From: a virus
Direction: 5' to 3' (one strand)
IMG/VR virus record: IMGVR_UViG_3300025616_000011
Span: 1 to 42,309 of that record
DNA length: 42,309 bases
This document shows positions 19,854 to 28,772 of the stretch, piece after piece. How positions within the stretch are numbered: the stretch's first letter is position 1; each line of letters starts with the position of its first letter. The position numbers and the translations under genes were made by a program. The notes beneath the pieces were generated by a model. It did no database searches. It saw only the letters and a list, made by a program, of their open reading frames with translations, and was not told the DNA's origin.

Positions 19854-20044
19854 TGAATTGTCCTGACTGCGTCAGCGCAAAAACCAACCCGCACCACGGA
19901 GCATATCGGCGCGACTGCGTTGATTGTGGTGCGCGTGAGGTTGTGATGGCAAGGCCAATGAAGCGGGCGCAGGAAGGGATATTGCAGTTTTATGGAAGAT
20001 CGATGCGCGAAGCTATTTTGTTGAGAGTGAAGGAGCTTGGATGA
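19853..20044 (+). CDS. Small zinc-ribbon protein
   Basis: A 63-residue protein with MNCPDC, then RDCVDCGAREV, a four-Cys zinc ribbon, followed by a basic helical tail (MARPMKRAQEGILQFYGRSM). It is joined to rdgC by TAATG and to rusA by a four-base overlap. Small zinc proteins are frequent beside rusA; the role is unknown. Confidence 0.65.
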   Translation: MNCPDCVSAKTNPHHGAYRRDCVDCGAREVVMARPMKRAQEGILQFYGRSMREAILLRVKELG

Positions 20045-20382
20045 TTGAGTTGATATGGCCGCCGCGCTGCCTGCACCCAAACAGCCGGACGCACTGGGCT
20101 GCTAAAGCGAAGGCAACGAAGGGTTACAGGGAATATGCAGCACTCGCAGCAAAGCAATCTGGTGTGAAGGTTGCGGGGGATGGGCTGATTGATGTCTGGA
20201 TCACGTTCAGGCCACCCAGCAAAGCGCGCAGGGATTTGGATGGGTTGCTCAGTAACATCAAGGCAGGGTTAGATGGAATCGCAGACGGACTTGGCGTGGA
20301 CGACTATCGATTCAGGCCAAGGATTGATTTGGGTGATGTGGTGAAAGGCGGTGGTGTGATTGTGGAGCTGAGGGAACGATGA
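20041..20382 (+). CDS. rusA: RusA-type Holliday junction resolvase
   Basis: A 113-residue endodeoxyribonuclease matching RusA: WPPRCLHPNSRTHWAAKAKA at the N-terminus, RRDLDGLLSNIKAGLDGIAD with the catalytic acidic pair, then GVDDYRF with the further Asp. It resolves four-way junctions formed by phage recombination. The canonical DLDN reads DLDG here, a mild variation. It overlaps both neighbours by four bases. Confidence 0.88.
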   Translation: MIELIWPPRCLHPNSRTHWAAKAKATKGYREYAALAAKQSGVKVAGDGLIDVWITFRPPSKARRDLDGLLSNIKAGLDGIADGLGVDDYRFRPRIDLGDVVKGGGVIVELRER

Positions 20383-20555
20383 GCGCATTCCCCCGAAGGT
20401 TCTACGGCGACCCATCAGACAACATCGACGAACTGCGCAAACTTCGCCAGGTAGTCAAAAGAAAAACAGAAAACGAGCGGCTGGCAAAGCAGCGGCGAAT
20501 CAGGAAATTAGTTAAACAGGTAATTGCAAACGGAGGCGGGACACATGGTAAATAG
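20379..20555 (+). CDS. Small basic protein
   Basis: A 58-residue ORF (MSAFPRRFYGDPSDNIDELR, then a Lys/Arg-rich helix RKTENERLAKQRRIRKLVKQ). It overlaps the rusA stop by four bases and the next gene by 11. The highly basic helix suggests nucleic-acid binding. Function unknown. Confidence 0.55.
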   Translation: MSAFPRRFYGDPSDNIDELRKLRQVVKRKTENERLAKQRRIRKLVKQVIANGGGTHGK

Positions 20556-21078
20556 CGCAGCGGTGAAACAGTACGATGATTATTTGTTTGATGGGGCTCA
20601 CCAAGCGCTCACCTTCGCATTTCGCTATTCAGGTCAGCAATACAGCCCCTCATTGATGCTGATCGCGATGCGTGGCGCAACGGGAAGCGGCGGAAAGGGC
20701 TTGTCCGGACTGGATGGGGCTGCTCAGGCAGGGCTTGTGCGTGCAGTCGTTGGAAAGCTGGATGTGTACGAGCGAAACATGATTGCGGCACGCTTTGCGG
20801 CAAATGAACGCGAGTGCTACGAGGCGCGGATGGCATTGCTTCCGGTTGCCGTGGCAAGTCTCGGTACCGGAATGCATAGCACCCGAGCTGCTGACGCATT
20901 AGTGCAGAAATACTTCGGGCTGAAGATAGGTGTGCAGGATGTTGCCGAGGAAATTGGAGCGCACCGGAACACAGCTGGCCCGGCATGGAAGAATATCCGC
21001 GCTTGCTTGCACAAGCTCTGGGAGAGGGCGGAAGAGGGCGCGCACCGCGAATTGCAGGCGGCAGGATTGATCCCGTGA
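20545..21078 (+). CDS. Putative late gene regulator (Q-position, sigma-4-like HTH)
   Basis: A 177-residue protein with a helical N-terminal half and a C-terminal segment QKYFGLKIGVQDVAEEIGAH followed by RNTAGPAWKNIRACL, which resembles a sigma region 4 or LuxR-type helix-turn-helix. It lies directly before a strong promoter with an immediate terminator, the position of antiterminators such as Q. I infer late-gene control; sequence alone does not show the mechanism. GGAGG eight bases before the ATG at 20545 sets the start over the upstream TTG. Confidence 0.65.
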   Translation: MVNSAAVKQYDDYLFDGAHQALTFAFRYSGQQYSPSLMLIAMRGATGSGGKGLSGLDGAAQAGLVRAVVGKLDVYERNMIAARFAANERECYEARMALLPVAVASLGTGMHSTRAADALVQKYFGLKIGVQDVAEEIGAHRNTAGPAWKNIRACLHKLWERAEEGAHRELQAAGLIP

Positions 21079-21085
21079 AAATAGT

Positions 21086-21113
21086 TTGACATTGTGCAAA
21101 ATCTCTCTAAAAT
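21086..21113 (+). promoter_or_regulatory. Late promoter (PR'-like)
   Basis: TTGACA (21086-21091) and TAAAAT (21108-21113), 16 bases apart, form one of the best sigma-70 promoters in the window. It lies between the regulator and the terminase genes and would start a leader of about 70 bases before a terminator. Confidence 0.8.
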
Positions 21114-21155
21114 GCATAGTTATTCGTAGGTTCATTCCTGCACCCTGAACAAATT

Positions 21156-21189
21156 AAACGCCCATTCGGTTGATTCCGGTGGGCGTTTT
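21156..21189 (+). terminator. Leader terminator before the late genes
   Basis: AAACGCCCA and TGGGCGTTT form a nine-pair stem ending in TTTTG, 43-76 bases after the late promoter -10 box. Placed before the terminase gene, it would stop late transcription unless antiterminated, as lambda tR' does. Confidence 0.75.
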
Positions 21190-21204
21190 GCATTGGAATA
21201 TGAC

Positions 21205-21795
21205 ATGGCGCTGACAGAAAAACAGCGCCGCTTCGTGGATGAGCATCTGATAGACCTTAACGCCACACAAGCGGCGATTAGGGCGGGATATAGCAAAAAG
21301 ACGGCACAAGAGCAGGGTGCGCGCCTGTTATCAAATGTTATGGTTCAGGCCGCGCTTTCTGATCGGATGAAAGCTCGCGAAAAGCGCACAGAAATCACCC
21401 AGGACAGGGTGCTCGCTGAACTTGCAAAGATCGGATTTTCAGACATTCGGAATGTGATCGTCTGGGGCGACGGAATTGTAGTACGCGACCCAGAATCAAA
21501 CGCGATCGAAATCGTTAACGGTCTATCCATTGTTGCTAGTGAAAAAATTGATGATGCAACTGCTGCATCGATATCTGAGATTTCTCAGACCGCACAGGGA
21601 ATTAAGATAAAGCTGCATGACAAACGTGCTGCGCTTGTTGATATCGGCAAACACCTTGGTATGTTCAGAGAGCGAGTTGAGCACACCGGAAAGGATGGCG
21701 GGCCGATTCAGACAGAAGAGGTTGGCGCAGGGTTTGGTGGGTTGGCGCAGCTTATGCAGGCCGGACTTTCAGAGGCTGGCAAGCAGGGGAAATAA
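21205..21795 (+). CDS. terS: Terminase small subunit
   Basis: A 196-residue protein with the N-terminal DNA-binding module of the Terminase_2 family (LTEKQRRFVDEHLIDLNATQ, then AAIRAGYSKKTAQEQGARLL). It selects phage DNA for packaging and activates the large subunit. The ATG at 21205 is chosen over the in-frame TTG at 21193. The last 30 residues are Gly-rich. It overlaps the large subunit start by one base. Confidence 0.9.
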   Translation: MALTEKQRRFVDEHLIDLNATQAAIRAGYSKKTAQEQGARLLSNVMVQAALSDRMKAREKRTEITQDRVLAELAKIGFSDIRNVIVWGDGIVVRDPESNAIEIVNGLSIVASEKIDDATAASISEISQTAQGIKIKLHDKRAALVDIGKHLGMFRERVEHTGKDGGPIQTEEVGAGFGGLAQLMQAGLSEAGKQGK

Positions 21796-23006
21796 TGAGC
21801 ATGCTGGATGTGGTGCCAGCACCGTTCTATCCGCTTTTTGTTCCATGTCGGTGGCGGTACAAGGTGTTTCACGGCGGACGCGGTGGAGCGAAGTCACAGT
21901 CTGTAGCGCGCGCCATCGCTACCATCTGCGACCACGTAAAGCTTGACGTTCTGTATGCGCGTGAATTTCAAAACTCGATTGACGATAGCTCATACCGAGA
22001 TCTGGTTAGCGCTATCGACGAACTGGGGATTGCTGATCACTATGATATTGGCAAAACGACGGTTACGAACATTCGTACCGGCTCAACGTTCAAGTTCATG
22101 GGTTTGCGTCACAACCTTGGCAGTATTAAATCCAAGTCTAAATTTGACCTGTGTATTGTTGAAGAAGCGGAAAACGTTAGCAAGGATGCCTGGGATACGT
22201 TAGACCCGACGATACGCGCTGACAATTCTGAAATTTGGATCATCTTCAATCCAAAAGACCCTGAATCAGCAACATACAAGCAGTTTGTACTAAACCCGCC
22301 GCCTGATGCGTATGTGCGCCAGATTAACTTCGATGAGAACCCTTATTTCCCTGATGTGCTGCGTAGGCAGATGGAACACAGCCGCGCTACAGATCCGGAT
22401 GGATATGCGCACATTTGGCTGGGTTTGCCGAAGACAGCAAGCGATGCGCAGATACTTTACGGCAAGTGGGTTATCGATGAGTTCGAGCCGAAAAAGGAAT
22501 GGGACGGGCCTTATCTTGGGGTGGACTGGGGGTTCTCTGTTGACCCGTCTGCGATGGTTAAGTGCTGGGTTGATAAGACAGCTAATAATTTGATGGTTGA
22601 GTATGAGGCGGGTGGTGTAGGAATCGAGCTTGACGACCTGCCGGCAACATTCGACAAGGTGCCAGATTCGCGCCGCCTCGTGAGCCGCGCTGATTCTGCG
22701 CGTCCAGAAACGATCAATCATTTGCAGAAAAAGGGCTACCCAAAAATGATTGCCGTGCAGAAGTGGGCCGGCAGTATTGAGGATGGTATCGAGCATTTGC
22801 GTTCGTACAGCAAGATCATTGTCCACCATCGCTGCAAAGAAATTCAGACCGAATGCAGACTTTACAGCTACAAAAAAAATAAGGCAGGCGACATCACGAC
22901 CGATATTCTGGATAAGAATAATCACTACATGGACGCGATCCGCTACGCGCTTTCTCCGCTTATCCGTAGGCGCGGCAATGCGAAAGTAACTAATTTGAAG
23001 GTGTGA
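21795..23006 (+). CDS. terL: Terminase large subunit (PBSX/Terminase_3 type)
   Basis: A 403-residue packaging motor and nuclease. Walker A GGRGGAKS (27-34), Walker B FDLCIVEEAENV (117-128) with the catalytic Glu pair, coupling segment FNPKDP, and nuclease domain beginning YLGVDWGFSVDPSAM with Asp244. It pumps DNA into the prohead and cuts it. The length is slightly short but complete. The PBSX type often goes with headful (pac) packaging. Confidence 0.95.
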   Translation: MSMLDVVPAPFYPLFVPCRWRYKVFHGGRGGAKSQSVARAIATICDHVKLDVLYAREFQNSIDDSSYRDLVSAIDELGIADHYDIGKTTVTNIRTGSTFKFMGLRHNLGSIKSKSKFDLCIVEEAENVSKDAWDTLDPTIRADNSEIWIIFNPKDPESATYKQFVLNPPPDAYVRQINFDENPYFPDVLRRQMEHSRATDPDGYAHIWLGLPKTASDAQILYGKWVIDEFEPKKEWDGPYLGVDWGFSVDPSAMVKCWVDKTANNLMVEYEAGGVGIELDDLPATFDKVPDSRRLVSRADSARPETINHLQKKGYPKMIAVQKWAGSIEDGIEHLRSYSKIIVHHRCKEIQTECRLYSYKKNKAGDITTDILDKNNHYMDAIRYALSPLIRRRGNAKVTNLKV

Positions 23007-23007
23007 C

Positions 23008-24354
23008 ATGACGATAAACGCAGCAAACAGCGTGCGAATTCAATCTGCCACGATGGCTGAGGTTACGCAGAGCTACGACATGTGCGCTGCGCTTATGGGT
23101 GGCACTAAGGCTATGCGAGCTATGGGAAAATCTCTGCTCCCGCAATGGCCGAATGAGGATGATGGTGCGTACAAAATACGCCTCTCATCTGCAACGCTGC
23201 ATCCAGTGTTTAGGCGGACAGTGTTGGTAAATTCTGCGCGGCCATTCTCGAAGCCGCCAACATATCAATGCGCGCTGTCAGATGACTGGCTGGAAAACAT
23301 TGACCTGCAAAACACAACGATAACCATGTTCGCGAATTCGTTGCTTGTTGAGTGTCTCGCTTATGGCATGTGCGGATTGCTAGTCGAATATCCGAAGGCT
23401 GAAGGCGTGCGGACAAAGGCAGATGAAAAAGCGGCAGGGGTTAGGCCGTATTTTGTGAAGTATTCGCAGCAAAATATTTTGGGTTGGAAAATTGGCGAAG
23501 GAATGCGCCTTACGCAGTTACGTTTACTTGAAACGGTAGAAGAGGATGACGGAGATTTTGCCACTCAAACAGTCGAGCAAGTTAGAGTGCTTGAAGTTGG
23601 TGCGTGGCGAATATTCCGCAAAAACGAAGCCGAAGATTGGGTTGAGTACGATAGCGGAACAACAACGCTCCCTGTAATACCTTTCGTGTTTTTTTACGGT
23701 CAGCGTATCGCCTTCGGTAATGGTCGCAGTCCGCTTATCGATCTCGCATTCCAGAATATCGAACACTACCAGTCAAGTAGTGATCAGCAAACTATTTTGC
23801 ATGTCTCGCGCGTGCCAATTCTTGTGGCCATAGGATTTGGGGATAGTGAAATCACAATCGGCGCGAGCACTGCGGTAACAACTGATAACCCAGATGCAAG
23901 CCTGGAATATGTCGAGCATACAGGTGCGGCAATTGCAGCCGGCCGTCAGTCAACTCTCGATCTAGAGGACAGGATGCGCTCTACCGGCGCAGAGCTGATA
24001 AGTCAGATTCAAAGCCAAACTACGGCAACGCAGGTAAACGCGGAGGGTGAGGCGTCTAAATCGACTTTGCAGCAAATTGTTGAAGGATTCGAGGAAAGCC
24101 TGGAACTTGCTTTAAGCATGGCAGGGCAATGGGTAGGTTCAACGGCTGATGTTGAGGTTGGGTTATTTAAGAGCTATGAAACCGCACTTGACGGAGACTC
24201 TGCTGTGCTTGGCTCCGCATGTCAGACGGGAGTGATCTCGAAGCAAACGCACTTCACTGAATTGCAGCGAAGAGATGTCATCTCGCCAGAACTGCAATGG
24301 GAAGAAGAGCAGAAAAGAATCGGGCTAGAGAAACCAAGTAATGCGGGTTTGTAA
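23008..24354 (+). CDS. Portal protein (DUF4055 family)
   Basis: A 448-residue portal forming the dodecameric ring at one head vertex. Motifs include LLPQWPNEDDGAYKIRLSSA, TVLVNSARPFSKPP, GRSPLIDLAFQNIEHYQSSS and LEDRMRSTGAELI, which are characteristic of DUF4055 portals. It starts two bases after the terminase stop. No separate MuF-like head protein follows. Confidence 0.9.
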   Translation: MTINAANSVRIQSATMAEVTQSYDMCAALMGGTKAMRAMGKSLLPQWPNEDDGAYKIRLSSATLHPVFRRTVLVNSARPFSKPPTYQCALSDDWLENIDLQNTTITMFANSLLVECLAYGMCGLLVEYPKAEGVRTKADEKAAGVRPYFVKYSQQNILGWKIGEGMRLTQLRLLETVEEDDGDFATQTVEQVRVLEVGAWRIFRKNEAEDWVEYDSGTTTLPVIPFVFFYGQRIAFGNGRSPLIDLAFQNIEHYQSSSDQQTILHVSRVPILVAIGFGDSEITIGASTAVTTDNPDASLEYVEHTGAAIAAGRQSTLDLEDRMRSTGAELISQIQSQTTATQVNAEGEASKSTLQQIVEGFEESLELALSMAGQWVGSTADVEVGLFKSYETALDGDSAVLGSACQTGVISKQTHFTELQRRDVISPELQWEEEQKRIGLEKPSNAGL

Positions 24355-24437
24355 CAGATGTATTTTGTGCTGATCGGCGGATGCTGTGACGCGTTATTGG
24401 CGCGGATGCGTCTTTTAAGGAAAGGTTGGATAGCCAA

Positions 24438-25193
24438 ATGAAGTTGAAACTTGATGCGAATGGAAATGTAGTATTGGTCGATGGAAAGCCTGTTTATGTA
24501 CACGACGACGGGTCGGAGCATCCTTTTGATGCCGCAGCTACAGTGGCGTCTATTGGTCGCCTGAATGGTGAAGCCAAGGGGCATCGCGAGCGTGCGGAAA
24601 CAGCAGAAAAAGCACTGAAGGCATTCGATGGAATTGAGAATGCTGCCGACGCGAAAAAGGCGCTCGAAACTTTGAAAAACCTCGACGCTAAAAAACTGGT
24701 AGACGCCGGTGAAGTTGAGAAGGTAAAGCTGGAGGCAATTAAGGCTATCGAAGAGAAGTACGCTCCCGTCTTGGCTGAGCGCGATGGACTGCAAAAGCAG
24801 CTTATCTCTGAAAAAATCGGCGGTAGCTTCGCTCGCTCAAAGTACATCGCAGATTCACTGGCTATCCCGCATGATTTGGTTGAAGCTCGTTTTGGTAGCT
24901 CGTTCAAGCTGGAGGACGGCAAGGTGGTCGCGTACGATCATCAAGGCAACAAACTTTTCAGCAAGCAAAACGCAGGGGAAGTCGCTGGTTTCGACGAGGC
25001 GCTTTCGCTGCTGGTTGGCAATTATCCATACAAAGATAGCATCCTTAAAAGTTCCGGCCAATCTGGCGGAAGCGCACAGAACAATGGTAAAGGGAGCGCT
25101 GGAGCCAAGTCGATTGGTCGTGGTGACTTCGAGGGCATGGCTCCAGCTGCGCAGCGTGAATTCATCAAATCTGGTGGCGCTCTGACTGATTAA
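24438..25193 (+). CDS. Scaffold-like protein (DUF6651 type)
   Basis: A 251-residue acidic protein. The central region (about 35-125) is a charged coiled coil (AEKALKAFDGIENAADAKKA, then KNLDAKKLVDAGEVEKVKLE), and the C-terminus has a Gly/Ser linker and a basic end. Its place between portal and coat and its composition are those of capsid scaffolding proteins; the layout matches DUF6651. The ATG at 24438 has AAGGAAAGG some 12 bases upstream. Confidence 0.8.
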   Translation: MKLKLDANGNVVLVDGKPVYVHDDGSEHPFDAAATVASIGRLNGEAKGHRERAETAEKALKAFDGIENAADAKKALETLKNLDAKKLVDAGEVEKVKLEAIKAIEEKYAPVLAERDGLQKQLISEKIGGSFARSKYIADSLAIPHDLVEARFGSSFKLEDGKVVAYDHQGNKLFSKQNAGEVAGFDEALSLLVGNYPYKDSILKSSGQSGGSAQNNGKGSAGAKSIGRGDFEGMAPAAQREFIKSGGALTD

Positions 25194-25218
25194 AACGTAA
25201 CACAATGCAGCACTCAAG

Positions 25219-25238
25219 CCGCCTTCGGGCGGTTTTTT
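25219..25238 (+). terminator. Intrinsic terminator after the scaffold gene
   Basis: CCGCC-TTCG-GGCGG followed by six T. It separates scaffold and coat, possibly adjusting relative expression or stabilising the upstream mRNA. Confidence 0.85.
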
Positions 25239-25326
25239 ATTGCCGGTTGCCGGATGGCTATGGCGCGCGAGCTGGATGGCTCACAACTTGCAATACCCAC
25301 CCTATAAATTTTTCAAGGAAAATATA

Positions 25327-26589
25327 ATGAAGTCCATTAAGTTAAAAATCCAGTTCGTGCTTCGCGTTCTGGCCGTGAGTGTTCACGATATGCTGTTTTA
25401 TGGCATGGCAAAGCAGGGAATGATTCTCGGCGTGAATACGCTGACGAACCTTGTTCCGGATCTGTACGAAGCAATCGACGTTGTTTCGCGTGAAATGGTT
25501 GGCTTTATCCCATCTTGCACGCTACTTGCGTCTGCTGAGCGTGCCGCGATTAATGAGAACGTCCGCGTGCCAATCGCTCCCGCAGCTGCCGCTGAAGATG
25601 TTGTTGCTGGCCAGCTTCCACCTGACGACGGTGACCAAAATATCGGGAATAACCCGCTGGTAATCAGCAAGGCGCGCATGGTTCCATTCCGCTGGACCGG
25701 CGAAGAGCAAAAAGGTGTCGGCAACCAATCCCCTAACGGCGGCTACGCGAAGATTCGCCAAGGTCAGATTGCACAGGCAATTCGTACGCTGGTAAACGAA
25801 ATCGAGACAGCAATGGGCGGCTTGCATGTAACGGCATCCCGCGCTACTGGCACGGCTGGCACAACCCCGTTCGCCTCAACGCTTGGCGACCCGGCACAAG
25901 CCCGCAAGATCTTGTCCGACAACGGCGCAGGCATGAGCGATCTGCAAATGGTTATCGACACCACCGCAGGCGCTAACGTCCGCACGCTGGCGCAGTTAAC
26001 CAAAGCAAACGAAGCGGGCACAACCGAGCTGCGCGCACAAGGTAAGCTGCTGGACATTCATGGCTTCGAGCTGCGCGAATCTGCGGGCATTCAGGCTGCC
26101 GTAACTGTCGGCTCTGTTACCGGCGCAGTAACTGGATCGGCAGCCAATGGTGCGACAAGTGTAACGCTGACCACTCCAGCTGGTGGTGCGGTCAACTTGC
26201 TGGCCGGTGATATCGTGACTTTTGCAGGAGACGCTAACAAATACGTTGCTGCGGCCGCTTGCACCATTGGCGCATCCGCTACCGGAACGCTCACGCTGAC
26301 TGCTCCTGGTCTGCGCAAGACGGCAAGTACGGCGGCGATCAGTGTGGTCGGTGCTGCAACTCGCAACATGGCATTCGGTCGTCATGCAATTCTCTTGGCA
26401 ACTCGCCTTCCAGCCTTGCCGGAAGAGGGGGATATGGCCGAGGATAGAATCACGCTGACCGACCCAGTGTCTGGCATTGCGTTCGAGTTTGCTATGTATA
26501 AACAATACCGTCGCGTGCGCTACGAGGTTGCGTTGGCATACGGTTTCGCGAACATCAAGCCAGAGCACACCACGTTGCTGTTGGGTTAA
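25327..26589 (+). CDS. Major capsid protein (P22 coat-like)
   Basis: A 420-residue coat protein. The N-terminal core includes NTLTNLVPDLYEAIDVVSRE, VRVPIAP, WTGEEQKGVGNQ and IRTLVNEIETAMGGLHVTAS, as in P22 gp5-like proteins. Residues about 265-340 are a Thr/Ala/Gly-rich beta insertion (GATSVTLTTPAGGAVNLLAG). The C-terminus ends FEFAMYKQYRRVRYEVALAY. The first 30 residues are hydrophobic and basic (MKSIKLKIQFVLRVLAVSVH), an unusual leader that may be shed or buried. AAGGA precedes the ATG at 25327. Confidence 0.88.
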   Translation: MKSIKLKIQFVLRVLAVSVHDMLFYGMAKQGMILGVNTLTNLVPDLYEAIDVVSREMVGFIPSCTLLASAERAAINENVRVPIAPAAAAEDVVAGQLPPDDGDQNIGNNPLVISKARMVPFRWTGEEQKGVGNQSPNGGYAKIRQGQIAQAIRTLVNEIETAMGGLHVTASRATGTAGTTPFASTLGDPAQARKILSDNGAGMSDLQMVIDTTAGANVRTLAQLTKANEAGTTELRAQGKLLDIHGFELRESAGIQAAVTVGSVTGAVTGSAANGATSVTLTTPAGGAVNLLAGDIVTFAGDANKYVAAAACTIGASATGTLTLTAPGLRKTASTAAISVVGAATRNMAFGRHAILLATRLPALPEEGDMAEDRITLTDPVSGIAFEFAMYKQYRRVRYEVALAYGFANIKPEHTTLLLG

Positions 26590-26608
26590 TCGCCTCGCGG
26601 TAAAACAG

Positions 26609-26633
26609 CCGCCCCGCAGTTGGGGCGGTTTTT
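26609..26633 (+). terminator. Intrinsic terminator after the coat gene
   Basis: CCGCCCC and GGGGCGG pair around a six-base loop, followed by five T. It closes the coat message. Confidence 0.85.
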
Positions 26634-26651
26634 GATACTTTGGAGAACGGC

Positions 26652-26906
26652 ATGGAAATGGTAACTATTACGAAGGCAGGCGAACCGCAAAAGCTAACAA
26701 TTTTGCTCGCGCACCTCGAAGAACATCAAAAGCTTGGCTGGCGCGAATGCGACCCAGACCATGAAGAGCTGGGCGAATTCAACATCGAAACGGCAACCGC
26801 CGCGCAAATGCGCACGTTCCTGACCGAAAACGGCATCGAGTTCGGCAAAAAGGACTTCGCAGCCACGCTCCGCGACCTTTGCGCTGGCGTACAGCCCAAG
26901 GAGTAA
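26652..26906 (+). CDS. Small hypothetical head-region protein
   Basis: An 84-residue acidic protein with EPQKLTILLAHLEEHQKLGW, then TATAAQMRTFLTENGIEFGK. The second part looks like a SAP/HeH-type helix-extended-helix motif, common in small proteins between capsid and connector genes. GGAG six bases upstream supports ATG 26652. Role unknown. Confidence 0.6.
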   Translation: MEMVTITKAGEPQKLTILLAHLEEHQKLGWRECDPDHEELGEFNIETATAAQMRTFLTENGIEFGKKDFAATLRDLCAGVQPKE

Positions 26907-26910
26907 GTAA

Positions 26911-27312
26911 ATGGCTCTTACCGCGCAACAGATTGCCGATGTGCGCCGATTTGCCGGTTACCCATCTGTTGGCGCTGACAGACCTGCTGGCGAGAATAAC
27001 GACTTTGCCTATGCTTATGTAGCTGGCGGGGTATGGGAAACGCTCGCGCATCGTCTTGCGAACATGACGCAAGAGAATGAATTCATATTGCAGACCGTCT
27101 ATCTAGACAACTTAAAGTCGCTAGAAGGTGCGATTGTTGGCGCTTCCTCAAATCTAGATACTGATCAGGCAGCAGTTTGGACAAGAAATAAAAACGAAAT
27201 TGCGGACAGAAACAATCTGTTTGATGGATGGAGGCGACGCATGTGCGAGTTTGTTGGAATTTCTCCTGGTCCGCATTTGCGTAAGGGGAAAGCAACAATC
27301 TCAAGGGGGTAA
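26911..27312 (+). CDS. Putative head-tail connector protein
   Basis: A 133-residue largely helical protein (LTAQQIADVRRFAGYPSVGA, then VWETLAHRLANMTQENEFIL and a C-terminal helix WRRRMCEFVGIS). It lies directly after the coat genes, where phages encode the adaptor that binds the portal and starts the neck. The function is inferred mainly from position and helical content. Confidence 0.6.
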   Translation: MALTAQQIADVRRFAGYPSVGADRPAGENNDFAYAYVAGGVWETLAHRLANMTQENEFILQTVYLDNLKSLEGAIVGASSNLDTDQAAVWTRNKNEIADRNNLFDGWRRRMCEFVGISPGPHLRKGKATISRG

Positions 27313-27313
27313 T

Positions 27314-27997
27314 GTGGACGGGGCAAAGTTACACGAAAGAATTTATTACGGAAGGTCAAAAGTAGCTTTCAGCATTGGATTGGATTACAACTTATTCAGG
27401 CCAATGCTCCCTGCGCAGCCCTTTGGAAATCCGGTAGTAACAACGAATCAGATGGGTGTTTTTGTCCAGACGATCAAAGCATCACTTAATGCCGGGGATA
27501 AAAATTACAAGAACCCGAACCTTCCCGGCGATGCGATTTGGTACGCTGACTTGGATGGTCGCATAACTCGTCCAGGAGATTATCTGGTCAGGGTTAGTTC
27601 GGGCGACGCGTTTTTCATCGCCAATCAACAGGAGCTGCTGCCGATCGTAGTGGTTGAGTGCAACCGCCAGTTGAAAATCACCCGTGAGGTGCCGGTCGCC
27701 GCCGTTGGTGCGGTTGGTTACAGTGGTATGCAACCAGCGCAGGAAACCGATGTTCTGGGCGCTAATGGTGCGCTGTGGCCTTGCTCTATCCTGTTGGGCG
27801 GCAGAAGTCAGGTAGCGCTTAACCTTCCGGCAGACGTTCGGCAATCAGGCTGGCGAATCATGTTGCCACCTTCTGTACCAATCAGTATTAAGGCTGGCGA
27901 CATTGCCACCGACGATCTGGGGCGACGCTATGCAATCGAAGCGGCAGAACAGACGGATTTCGGATGGCGGATTAACGCGCAAGAGGTGCATACATGA
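27314..27997 (+). CDS. Hypothetical neck/tail-completion region protein
   Basis: A 227-residue protein starting with GTG at 27314, right after the previous stop, with AAGGGGG just upstream. It begins LHERIYYGRSKVAFSIGLDY, then has beta-rich segments (ITRPGDYLVRVSSGDAFFIA and GWRIMLPPSVPISIKAGDIA). Proteins with an R-x-YYG-x-(S/A)K-x-A start occupy this place in other contractile phages. A longer frame from 27200 overlaps the previous gene and is not used. The precise role is unknown. Confidence 0.6.
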   Translation: MDGAKLHERIYYGRSKVAFSIGLDYNLFRPMLPAQPFGNPVVTTNQMGVFVQTIKASLNAGDKNYKNPNLPGDAIWYADLDGRITRPGDYLVRVSSGDAFFIANQQELLPIVVVECNRQLKITREVPVAAVGAVGYSGMQPAQETDVLGANGALWPCSILLGGRSQVALNLPADVRQSGWRIMLPPSVPISIKAGDIATDDLGRRYAIEAAEQTDFGWRINAQEVHT

Positions 27998-28590
27998 GTG
28001 ATCTATCTGATGTGTCGAATGCGCTGGTCACGCTGATTGCGGCCACGCTGTATCCGGCGGGAACCGGACAACCAAGCGTTGCGGTCGTGCCGTGCGTGGT
28101 TTATGCCGGATGGCCGATTCCGCAACAGCTCGATGCCGATTTGCTGGCAGGCAAAATCCATGTGTCGGTATTCCCGACGACAACGGAACGCAACACGACG
28201 CGGTACCCGATGACAGACTGGCAGACGATGCCAGGAAACAAGCTGTCTCGTGAGATTCGCAGACAAGAGCGTTTATACATGGTGACGGTATGGGCTGACA
28301 CTCCAGCTCACCGCGACGTAGTGGCGCAGGCGATTGATCCGGTGCTGGCTGTGACTCAGTTTCTGACGATGCCGGATGGATTTGGCGCGCGGCTGCTGTA
28401 TCACAACACACGCATCATTGACGACCATCAGAAATCAAAGCTTTACCGGCGTGATTTGAATTACTCGGTTGAGTATGCAACGACCGAAACAGTGACGGCG
28501 ACACCGATTATCGAAGTCAACATTGGATTGTCGGCACAAGTCGCAGGTACAGACGTGCCGATTTCAACCATTACAACCGTTATCAGATAG
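27994..28590 (+). CDS. Tail-terminator-like protein
   Basis: A 198-residue protein with SDVSNALVTLIAATLYPAGT at the start, then GKIHVSVFPTTTERNTTRYP and LYMVTVWADTPAHRDVVAQA. The helix then beta-sheet layout and place just before the sheath gene fit the tail terminator/completion proteins of contractile phages. It overlaps the upstream gene by four bases. Confidence 0.6.
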   Translation: MSDLSDVSNALVTLIAATLYPAGTGQPSVAVVPCVVYAGWPIPQQLDADLLAGKIHVSVFPTTTERNTTRYPMTDWQTMPGNKLSREIRRQERLYMVTVWADTPAHRDVVAQAIDPVLAVTQFLTMPDGFGARLLYHNTRIIDDHQKSKLYRRDLNYSVEYATTETVTATPIIEVNIGLSAQVAGTDVPISTITTVIR

Positions 28591-28598
28591 GGTAAATC

Positions 28599-28748
28599 AT
28601 GGCAATTAAGCTAATCGTAATTGAGTCCTTTGACGGATACGCCAAGGGTGACGAAATCAGCGACTCCGCCACTGTGGCGACGATCCTTGAGGGTGATTCG
28701 CAAGCCCACGTTCTTTCTGTGCAAGCGCCTGATGCTCCTGCCGAATAA
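28599..28748 (+). CDS. Small protein between tail terminator and sheath
   Basis: A 49-residue ORF (MAIKLIVIESFDGYAKGDEI, then SDSATVATILEGDSQAHVLS and an Ala/Pro tail). Its start lies eight bases after the previous stop and a terminator follows it, so it fits the gene order. Short proteins occur here in Mu-like phages. Function unknown. Confidence 0.6.
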   Translation: MAIKLIVIESFDGYAKGDEISDSATVATILEGDSQAHVLSVQAPDAPAE

Positions 28749-28772
28749 GTAGTAAAAAAATTCAGATTAACC

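Noticed and set aside
27200-27313. Upstream extension of the 27314-27997 gene
   Set aside because: It overlaps the connector gene in another frame. The GTG at 27314 follows a purine-rich ribosome site and begins a typical N-terminus.
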